Source: an uncultured Methylococcaceae bacterium (lineage in GTDB: Bacteria > Pseudomonadota > Gammaproteobacteria > Methylococcales > Methylomonadaceae). From it: a stretch of 52,707 nucleotides of DNA. The stretch's first letter is position 1, and each line of letters opens with the position of its first letter. The position numbers were made by a program, and so were the translations under genes. This document shows, piece after piece, positions 27,568 through 35,800 of the stretch. Location: assembly GCA_903873165.1 (NCBI GenBank), contig CAIQNQ010000255.1, positions 1 through 52,707 on the forward strand, written 5' to 3'. Under the pieces are notes generated by a model. That model made no database searches and was not told where the DNA came from. It was given only the letters and a program-made list of their open reading frames with translations.

Positions 27568-27758
27568 ATATACAATTTGCTCTCACTTAACAATGTATGG
27601 GTTGATGCGTTGTTAAGTGGATATGAGGGGGAGAACAGCGATCAGTTTAACTGAATAATAATAAAAACAATCGCGATAAATTAAAACTGCATTTTTCATG
27701 GTGCAGTCGATGTGTGATCATGGAAGCACAACGAAGCCTACTTTATGTAGGCTTTTTT
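27568..27758 (+). ncRNA. Candidate structured small RNA ending in a terminator
   Basis: Between kup-MEKHLA and the next gene lies a run of hairpins without a convincing ORF. They are: CACTTAACAA/TTGTTAAGTG (27584-27593 and 27610-27619, perfect 10 bp); a GCGAT...ATCGC pairing that encloses CAGTT-T-AACTG; ACTGCA/TGCAGT; and the terminator at 27735-27758. GGA triplets (GTGGATA, GGGGGAGA, ATGGAAG) are exposed between or in loops, as in CsrA-binding RNAs, but this is weak. It could instead be the 3' UTR of kup-MEKHLA. Confidence 0.45.
27735..27758 (+). terminator. Rho-independent terminator
   Basis: AGCCTAC-TTTAT-GTAGGCT followed by a T-run. A clear intrinsic terminator for kup-MEKHLA or the candidate small RNA. 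The rest of the gap to 27931 shows nothing recognisable. Confidence 0.88.
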
Positions 27759-27930
27759 ATGCCTTAAAATCTTCTGAAACCTTACATCATAGCTCCAGAA
27801 GCTTTATCCGTTAAAGTATCACTAAGATTAATACCAAGCCTAGAATTGCATAATACAACCTTGGAAACTTGTTTTCATACCCGCCGATTACCCAATAATA
27901 AGTGCAAGACCAATTCCTTAATCTTATTTT

Positions 27931-28227
27931 ATGCTGATTAATACCACTCAATTAAAATGTCTTTTAGTCTTTAGCGTGTTTGCAGTAATCGGTTTCGGCC
28001 CCATCTCACCAGGTTGCCTAATGGGTATGTTTATTGTCATCAAACGCCCTCAATGGTTTTTAACGCTAGCTGATAACATTTATATTATAAAATGTTTTTT
28101 GTGCTTATTCAGTTTATTTATTATTGATATAGCCCCAGTTCCTGTAACACCCGTTATTGCTTTTATCATTATCTTAAGCAGACCTGCCTGGTTTTACCGT
28201 ACTATAAAAGCGGTTTACAGCAATTAA
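27931..28227 (+). CDS. Small integral membrane protein
   Basis: A 98-residue protein with hydrophobic helices around residues 8-33 and 50-80, separated by a basic loop (IKRPQWFL). A second RPAWF motif near the C-terminus repeats the pattern RP-W-F, hinting at two similar halves. Family not recognised. No strong ribosome binding site is seen, so the start is tentative. It stands alone. Confidence 0.5.
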   Translation: MLINTTQLKCLLVFSVFAVIGFGPISPGCLMGMFIVIKRPQWFLTLADNIYIIKCFLCLFSLFIIDIAPVPVTPVIAFIIILSRPAWFYRTIKAVYSN

Positions 28228-28367
28228 TCTCTAGGTTATGGTATAGGGGTATAAACTGATAATTGACATCATTTGACCCATCTAATATTCAAGTTATATT
28301 GGGTAATGAAATAACATTAAGAGCTTTTATTTAAAAAAGCCAAAAGATAATAATAGAGGATTTCACT

Positions 28368-28901
28368 ATGCTACTTATGAACAAACAACTACAAAAAAAA
28401 CTCAGTCTAATTTCCATCGGAATCTTATTTTCCAGTAGTCAAGTATTGGCTGCAACCGATCTAACTGCGCAAGAAAACTACATTAAAGCTCGTGTTAAAA
28501 GTCTTGAAAAAACAATGGATCACTCTAAGCACTTTGAACCTATTGATAAAAGCCTAGACTTTCATGGTGTATTTTATGGTTATTTACCCTGTACAGACTG
28601 TAATGGCATTAAATCAACACTATCATTAAAACAAAAGAATAATTATTTGTTAGTCACCCAACCCGCTAAAGATTCTTCAAGAGAAACTTTCGAAAAAGGT
28701 AAGTACGAATGGAATGAAGGGACGCACAAGGTTATTTTAACCGCTCGTGATACGAGTAATAAACGCCAATATGAAATTAAAGATGAAGGCACACTTATTT
28801 TACTCAATACTGATGGCTCTCCCATGTCCAAAGGGAAAGCAGAAGAATACACTTTGCATCGTAGTGATAGCGCTAAAACCCGCGAAGTACATATACACTA
28901 G
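28368..28901 (+). CDS. NlpE-domain periplasmic protein
   Basis: The NlpE N-terminal (copper resistance) domain is marked by FHGVFYGYLPCTDCNGIKSTLSL near residues 65-90, with the CxxC motif typical of NlpE. In E. coli NlpE is an outer membrane lipoprotein that signals to Cpx. Here the N-terminus is a normal signal peptide (MNKQLQKKLSL to SSSQVLA) without a lipobox Cys, so the protein is probably soluble in the periplasm. The frame begins MLLMNK; the second ATG at 28377 is an equally good start. A His-rich end (REVHIH) could bind metal. Confidence 0.82.
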   Translation: MLLMNKQLQKKLSLISIGILFSSSQVLAATDLTAQENYIKARVKSLEKTMDHSKHFEPIDKSLDFHGVFYGYLPCTDCNGIKSTLSLKQKNNYLLVTQPAKDSSRETFEKGKYEWNEGTHKVILTARDTSNKRQYEIKDEGTLILLNTDGSPMSKGKAEEYTLHRSDSAKTREVHIH

Positions 28902-28922
28902 TTAATAATATTTCTACTATAA

Positions 28923-28956
28923 ATAGCCTCGAAACATAAGATAATCTCGAGGCTAT
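28923..28956. terminator. Bidirectional hairpin between convergent genes
   Basis: A perfect 10-bp stem ATAGCCTCGA/TCGAGGCTAT between the NlpE-domain gene and the convergent peroxidase gene. T-runs are weak on both sides. Confidence 0.6.
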
Positions 28957-28981
28957 CTACGTCATTAACCAAATAAAAAAG

Positions 28982-30673
28982 TTAATTAGTACCGGATTGA
29001 TTGTTAGTAACCGCTGTTGAAGATTGAAATGTAAGCACTTTTCGGCCACTAGGTAAAGACTTAGGAATTAAATTCGCCAGATTACTAGGCAGTGCATTTG
29101 TATCTAACAAAGCCACACTTAGAAAACTATAGAGATCATTAAATTCCTGTGTACTAAAGCTAATATCATCTAATGCCGTAATTCTTGAATCCAATCGTTT
29201 AAGTACTGGCGCAATAGGGCCTTTTCTAACCGTTAAATCTGCCGCCAATCCAGCTGCCTGAGCATTATAAGTTGGAGCAAGAGTAAGTGTATTTATATGG
29301 TAATTTAAAGCATCCTTTAAATTAGTAAAGGCACCATTGTGAAAGTAAGTAGGTTGTATAGCAATATTTCTTAAGGGTGCTGTTCTAAAAGCATAGCGAT
29401 CTATAGGATCCCCAGTTAAATCTTCACGACCAAAATCTTCATTTGTATTAGGCCCACTAAACTCATAACTGCCCTGAAAATCATTTGGGTTTTGTGGATT
29501 ACCACCCGATTTAAGCCCAAAACTGGCTGGGGCAATTTGTGGAATACCTGCAACATGCACCTGAAAATCACTAAACATTTCTTGTGACTCTCCAGCCACA
29601 CTATGACAAGACACACAACCCGCCTTTCCAAAGAATAACACCGCGCCACGTTTCTGACTGACACTCATAGCATCAACGTTACCTCTAGCAAATTGATCAA
29701 TCGGTGCATCCGCAAAGGTCAAAGTAAATTCAAACTCGGCAATCGCGGCCGCAATTTGAGCAAACGAGATATTTCCATTAGCCGCCGAAGGAAAAATTTT
29801 GCTAAATAATTTAACGTAGTTAGCATTACTATTGACTCGATCTAAAACCTTAGCTCGAATCGAATAGCTACGATCAATTGAATCCATAGGCGTCCCATTA
29901 GGCCCTGCAATCGCTGCTGGAACCGTATCTGACATTAACCCAGATGAAGTTATATGAGGAGATGAATACAGCCTATAATCCAAATTAGCCGGGTCATCTA
30001 CTGCAAAACCAGCCACTTCGATTAATTCCGTAGGCGGTAAATTACCATGCACGGCTAAAAGACTAGTGGTTACGCTGTTATCAAAAGAAGTTCCATAAAT
30101 ACTGGGGGCATTAGGCTTCCAAACAGTAGTTCCGCCTAAAAAGAATGGCACACGCACCCCTTCAGAAACATCAAAAGGATTATGAGATATTGCAGCAAAA
30201 CGGGAATTCCACATTAAACTAGGATAAAAAGCCGCATTGATGACGCCTGGTGCTCTTCGTTGATTTCTCGGGCCAGTTCGACCAGGCCCCACAATACCAT
30301 TATTTTCAACACCAATTGATATAGATTGCGTATCTCCAAAACCAGTCAAAGGTGAATGGCAACCCGAACAGTTGTTATCATTCCCTAAACTTAAAATACT
30401 ATCAAAAAATAATAAATTGCCTATATTCGCAAGTTTAGTATTGATAGGACGACCTAATTTGGTCGTCAATGTTGAATCGATTTGTCCAGTGAACCCCGCA
30501 TTCTGTAATAAACCGACTAACGTGTTATTTAAAGAGTTAATTGACGCACTTGAACTAGAATCAACAGTATTAGTAGTGACAACATCAGCAGCATATACAC
30601 ATTCAACATTAAGCGGAATCAATAATATCCCACAAATAATTGCCATCCTTAGTTTTATTAATTTATTTTTCAT
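28982..30673 (-). CDS. Di-haem cytochrome c peroxidase family protein
   Basis: A periplasmic di-haem protein of the CcpA/MauG superfamily. A signal peptide (MKNKLIKLRMAIICGILLIPL to VYAA) precedes two CxxCH haem sites, CSGCHSPLTGFGD near residue 100 and CVSCHSVAGESQEMF near residue 350. The C-terminal YAFRTAPLRNIAIQPTYFHNGAF segment is typical of the family. At 563 residues it is longer than CcpA (about 320), with inserts between the two haem domains, so it may be a MauG-like oxidase rather than a plain H2O2 peroxidase. No maturation or substrate gene is adjacent. Confidence 0.88.
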   Translation of the reverse strand: MKNKLIKLRMAIICGILLIPLNVECVYAADVVTTNTVDSSSSASINSLNNTLVGLLQNAGFTGQIDSTLTTKLGRPINTKLANIGNLLFFDSILSLGNDNNCSGCHSPLTGFGDTQSISIGVENNGIVGPGRTGPRNQRRAPGVINAAFYPSLMWNSRFAAISHNPFDVSEGVRVPFFLGGTTVWKPNAPSIYGTSFDNSVTTSLLAVHGNLPPTELIEVAGFAVDDPANLDYRLYSSPHITSSGLMSDTVPAAIAGPNGTPMDSIDRSYSIRAKVLDRVNSNANYVKLFSKIFPSAANGNISFAQIAAAIAEFEFTLTFADAPIDQFARGNVDAMSVSQKRGAVLFFGKAGCVSCHSVAGESQEMFSDFQVHVAGIPQIAPASFGLKSGGNPQNPNDFQGSYEFSGPNTNEDFGREDLTGDPIDRYAFRTAPLRNIAIQPTYFHNGAFTNLKDALNYHINTLTLAPTYNAQAAGLAADLTVRKGPIAPVLKRLDSRITALDDISFSTQEFNDLYSFLSVALLDTNALPSNLANLIPKSLPSGRKVLTFQSSTAVTNNQSGTN

Positions 30674-30860
30674 GGTGATTTAGAGGCTCTGAGTAAAAGA
30701 TTACTAAATACCTTTTTTACTAGACCTTGTCAAGAAAAAAATAACCAATAGAACCATGACTATCACTTCCCAGCTAATTATGAGAAATATAGCCTTATTA
30801 CTTGCAATATAAGGATAAATACCATGACAATTGAGCAATCCGCAAAAGGCACAAAAGACA

Positions 30861-30891
30861 AAGCCTAAGACACTTATAATGCCTTAGGCTT
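30861..30891. terminator. Hairpin downstream of the diflavin reductase gene
   Basis: A perfect 9-bp stem AAGCCTAAG/CTTAGGCTT about 40 bases past the reductase stop. The minus-strand side is followed by a broken T-run (TTTGTCTTTT), consistent with a terminator. Confidence 0.6.
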
Positions 30892-30929
30892 AATTGAATC
30901 TAAGAATTAATAACTAAAAACGACTTAAA

Positions 30930-32669
30930 TTAATAAACGTCTCTAACATACCGCTTATCTTTCTTAAGTTTGTTGACGTAACCAATCGCTTGTTGTTCTG
31001 ATAAATTGCCGTGCGTAGCAATAACAGCATGTAAGGCTTGATCTACATCTTTAGCCATTCGATAAGCATCACCACAGACAAAGAAATAACCACCCTGCTC
31101 TAACCATTGAAACAATTCCACACCTTGTTCGATCATACGATCTTGCACATATACTTTAGCGTCTTGATCTCTTGAAAAAGCTAAATCTAAGCGCGTTAAC
31201 AAACCTGATGCCTGATAAGCTTCTAATTCATCTCTATAAATATAATCCGTTGCTGCATTTCTATCACCAAAAAACAACCAATTTTTACCACTGGCTTTAC
31301 GGTAATCTCGTTCTTGTAAGAAAGCTCTAAATGGCGCTATACCAGTACCCGGACCGACCATAATCATGGGCAAACTATTATCATCAGGCACCCTAAATAC
31401 TTTATTAGGCGTGAAAAAAGTTCTGACTGGTGTTTCTGCACCTACTAAGTCAGCTAAGAATGTTGAACACACACCTTTATGATTACGCTCAAAACTATCA
31501 TACCTAACACTCGCTACGGTTAAATGCACAGTATCGGGATGCTGCTTTCCACTCGATGATATCGAGTAAGCTCTATGCTGCAAAGGCTTTAACAGATTTA
31601 CAAACTCAGCAGAAGTAAATTCAGCAATACGGTTTTGTAGCAATAAATCTAGAGTATCCCGCCCCCACAAATAATCGCTCAATTTATCTTTATCACCTGC
31701 AGCAATAATACCGTTTAATTCTTGATTACCTGATCGGGTAGCGAATTCTTCAATAAACTCTTTACTAGGGGTTTTAATCTCAAATTGGTTTTGTAAAGCG
31801 TCAGCCAATCCAATCAACTCACCACTAACATTGACTTCCTCATTACCGCTACAATTTAATGCTTTAATAATTTCAGCCACTAAATCAGGGCAATTAGTAG
31901 GAATTACGCATAAAGCATCCCCTGCTTCATAACTTAAACCAGACCCTGCAATAGAAATCTCATAATGCCGAGTTTCTTTTGAAGATGACGCATCCGTTAA
32001 TAAACGATTAACTAATAATCTGGCGGGAAAAGGATTTTTTCGATGATATTCTGGCTTATCACTTGCCCCAGCTTCACCTTCGATATTTGATACACCCGAA
32101 CCACCTGCAATTAACGGAATAACCGAACTAATCCAAGCCTGGGCAGGCTCTTCATAATCCACATCACAATCAACACGTTCATAAATGCGGGTTGCGCCTA
32201 ACTCAGCTAATTTGTTATCCCAATCAATACCCGCTTGGCAAAACAAATCATAACTAGTATCACCTAAAGCAAGTACTGAATAATTTACAGATTCTAAACG
32301 CGGCATACTCTCTGCACACACACTATCCCAGAGTAATTGTGCGTTATCAGGCATTTCACCTTCACCATAGGTACTGGTCACAATTAACAAATACTCAAAA
32401 GTTGCTATTGCTGACGCCTCAACTTCATCCATACTTTTAACGATGGGCGTCAAACCATAAGATTTTGCAATTGTCCCTGCTTCAATTGCTACAGTCTCAG
32501 CACTACCTGTTTGGCTACCATAAAGAATGGTAACTATTCGACTCTCAGTTGCGGAAGATACTCCTGCACTTTGAGACATATAAGACTGCATACCAGAAAA
32601 AAAACCATTTAGCCAAGCGCGTTGACCATCATTGTAAGGAGCATCAATAGGGAGATTAGATATTTTCAT
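30930..32669 (-). CDS. cysJ: NADPH diflavin reductase, CysJ type
   Basis: A 579-residue flavoprotein like the alpha subunit of sulfite reductase. The N-terminal FMN domain has ILYGSQTGSAETVA near residue 50 and STYGEGEMPDNA near 115. The FAD domain has HRAYSISSS near 365. The NADPH part has GPGTGIAPFRAFLQERDY near 435, FFGDRNAATDYIYRDE, and the C-terminal VCGDAYRMAKDV ... KDKRYVRDVY. In sulfate assimilation it feeds CysI, but no cysI is near. It lies 150 bases downstream of a long gltB on the same strand, so it might serve that enzyme; this is an inference. Confidence 0.92.
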   Translation of the reverse strand: MKISNLPIDAPYNDGQRAWLNGFFSGMQSYMSQSAGVSSATESRIVTILYGSQTGSAETVAIEAGTIAKSYGLTPIVKSMDEVEASAIATFEYLLIVTSTYGEGEMPDNAQLLWDSVCAESMPRLESVNYSVLALGDTSYDLFCQAGIDWDNKLAELGATRIYERVDCDVDYEEPAQAWISSVIPLIAGGSGVSNIEGEAGASDKPEYHRKNPFPARLLVNRLLTDASSSKETRHYEISIAGSGLSYEAGDALCVIPTNCPDLVAEIIKALNCSGNEEVNVSGELIGLADALQNQFEIKTPSKEFIEEFATRSGNQELNGIIAAGDKDKLSDYLWGRDTLDLLLQNRIAEFTSAEFVNLLKPLQHRAYSISSSGKQHPDTVHLTVASVRYDSFERNHKGVCSTFLADLVGAETPVRTFFTPNKVFRVPDDNSLPMIMVGPGTGIAPFRAFLQERDYRKASGKNWLFFGDRNAATDYIYRDELEAYQASGLLTRLDLAFSRDQDAKVYVQDRMIEQGVELFQWLEQGGYFFVCGDAYRMAKDVDQALHAVIATHGNLSEQQAIGYVNKLKKDKRYVRDVY

Positions 32670-32760
32670 TCAAAATTCTATCAATTAAATATTATTTAGG
32701 GTCTTAGCAAGATACTGGATCTCTAATACCATCCAGAGCTACATTAATCATTTGTTATAT

Positions 32761-32795
32761 ATCAAGATCAAACCTACTGCAGGTCTGATCTTGAT
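32761..32795. other. Long hairpin between gltB and the diflavin gene
   Basis: A 10-bp perfect stem ATCAAGATCA/TGATCTTGAT with an inner ACCT/AGGT stem, directly after the gltB stop. It lacks a T-run on the minus strand. It may end or stabilise the gltB transcript, so co-transcription with the reductase is not certain. Confidence 0.5.
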
Positions 32796-32816
32796 GAGTT
32801 GTTTATAAAAGCAACC

Positions 32817-35800
32817 TTAAGCCATTTCTTCGCTAAACATACTCTGAGCTATCGCTAAACCTAACAATCCCGCCAAATATTCTTGCACACAAGGAATATC
32901 CGCTAAGGCATTCTTATTAATCTTACTTTGCTCAATAATCCAAGCAGTAGAACCAATAGAATAAATACTTTGTACTGAACGATTAATCAAAGTCGTTTTG
33001 TAGTCATTTAGACGTTTATTGGCCAATAAAGCGGCCAAATGTTCATCAGTATAATTGCTATAAGCTTCTCGTGTACTTTTAACAAGTGCATCTTGCAACT
33101 TACGCGGTCTTTCTAAAATAAGCTTACGAGCAGCTCGTTCAATATCCACTTCTGTTCTTTGCGCTTCAGGCAAATGCTTTAGTAAATCTTTAGCCGTTTG
33201 CTGTGCTTTATCAAACACCGCGAAACTATTAATCAATTTAAACATTAAAGATTTATCGGTCGACCCATAACTTGGAACAGCTCCATCAAATAAAGGTTGC
33301 GCAGTTTGATACGCTTTTTTAACCTGCTCAATTTGTTGTTGAGCCAACGCAACCGATAATTCTTCAATCATTTCCTTACGATCGACTGATTCTTGTAAGC
33401 ATTGTAAGGTTTGAGTTTTATAAAGCCATAAAGGCAAAGCAAATTTAAAATGCTGACGCGCATTCTGCCAATCTTCTAATAAAGCCTTTGCTTTACTAGA
33501 GTTTGCATATTCTGCATGTTGTTCTAGCATAGTGAAAATAAATTGCTCATGCGCTTTAGCAGTCTCAGTATCTTCAGTCAAACTATGCAATTCAACCGAT
33601 GATTTATCGTAGAGTTTCTCTAATAAATTCTCAGGATCATATTGGTAGGCGTTACCTCCGGACATGCCATTACAGAAACCCTTACCAAAGCCGCCAATGT
33701 TTAATACTGCACCATTGGTCATATATTCGCACGCAAAATCACCGACACCTTCAACGACCGCCATAGCACCGGAGTTTCTTACTGCGAAGCGATCACCTGC
33801 CTCGCCATTAATATAGAATCTGCCTCCAGTAGCACCAAATAATGCAAAATTTCCAATCAATACATTATTACCCGGTGTTTTAATACCACCACCTGGAGAT
33901 TCAACTACCAGCGTACCGCCACAAGCTGATTTACCAACACCGTCGTTACAGGTTCCTAAATGCTCCATACGCATACCGTCATTTAAGAAGGCTGCATAAC
34001 TTTGACCCGCAGAACCGTGTGTTCGAATAACGATACTATCAGGTGCCAAATAGCGACGACCTTGAGAATGGGTATAGATAACTTTTGAATTTGCAACTTG
34101 CTGTTCAGTTAATTCGTAAGCCAAGAATCGCTCAATATCAATGGCAAGCTGCCCACCCACTGTTTTATTACAATTGCTCAGCTTATAGGCATCACCCTCA
34201 ATAAGCAATTGACTTGACTCACCTTTCTTAATAAAAGTTTTTACTGTATTAAGAACTTTATCATCTACCTTAAAACTAGCTTCTAAATAGACAGGTTTAG
34301 GGACAATGACCACATCCACATTAGCCAACATTTTAGTTAAATCAAGCTGGCCTATCATAGAGGGATGATTGATTAAATGTAGTAAGTCAGTTTTCCCACG
34401 TATCTCTTGTAAACTTTGATAACCTAATACAGATAAGACTTCTCTTACCTCATGTGCTAAGTTCATAAAATATTGCGCTAATACCCGAGAATCACCTTTA
34501 AACTCTTCGTGTTCTGTCGTCAAACCCGCTGGACACTTAATGTTACAGTTCTTTGCCATTACGCAACGTAACATCATTAAAACAGACGTACCAAACTCGA
34601 AAGAATCTGCCCCTAAAATAGCGGATTTAACCACATCAATACCACTCTGATGCGCACCACTGACTCGCAAGACAACTTTATCCCGCAAACCGTTTAGGGC
34701 TAATGCTTGGTGAACTTCGGCTATACCTATTTCGGGCGAACGTCCACTGTTTTTTAAACTAGTGACCGCTGCAGCACCCGTACCACCGGTATTTCCAGCC
34801 ACGTTAATAACATCCGCTCCCGCTTTAGCCACACCCACTGCGATTGTACCAATGCCTTCAGACGATACTAATTTAACGCCTACTTTAACGCGTGCGGCTT
34901 TAGCATCATGAATTAATTGACCTAAATCTTCAATAGAATAAGTATCATGATGAGGCGGGGGACTGACTAACTCAACGCGAGGAGTGCCTCCTCGTAAAGA
35001 GGCAATTTCTACAGAAACTTTTGCGGCTGGTAATTGACCACCCTCACCAGGCTTAGCACCTTGAGCAATCTTAATTTCAATTTCTTTAATATTAGGATCA
35101 GCTAAATAACCCGCCCAAACACCAAAGCGACCCGAAGCGAACTGTTTAATATTACAAGAGCGTAAGGTATTAAAGCGGCTAGAATGCTCTCCACCCTCAC
35201 CCGAGTTACTTAAAGCACCCACAATATTAATGCCTTCTGCGACAGCTTCATGAGCTTCAGCTAACAATGCCCCGTGACTCATAGCACCTGAAGCTAAAGT
35301 TGCCGTAATCTGATGCGCAGGCTGCACTGCTTTTAAAGGGATGGCTTTACGCGCAGTTTTTAAGCTACTTAGATAATTAGCCAATAAACTCTCGGTATCA
35401 GCCACTTTTAAATTAAGTGCAGCACCCAAAACTGTCACGTTAAAATCAGTATCAACAAAACGGGCTTTAAAGTGAGCCGCCAATTGCTCCAAGCGTTTTG
35501 CAGAAGAACTGGAAGTAAATGCGATAGTGTAATCTGCTTTAGTTACCTGAGTAACACTAATGCCTCTTACTAAATAATTGATATTACCCTGTAAGTTTTG
35601 CTTACCTAAAATTTTATCAAATTCTGCTATGGTATTAGCGTTACTAATATCCGCAGGAAAATCCATAATATCTCGCAAAGTTGCAGGTCTTGAATCTCTT
35701 TCAATATACAGATTTTTTGCAAAACTACGATAGGCTGGGGTAATACCAAAATTATCAATTTGGGCAGGCGTACGTTTTTCATAACCTGTTTCCAAATAAG

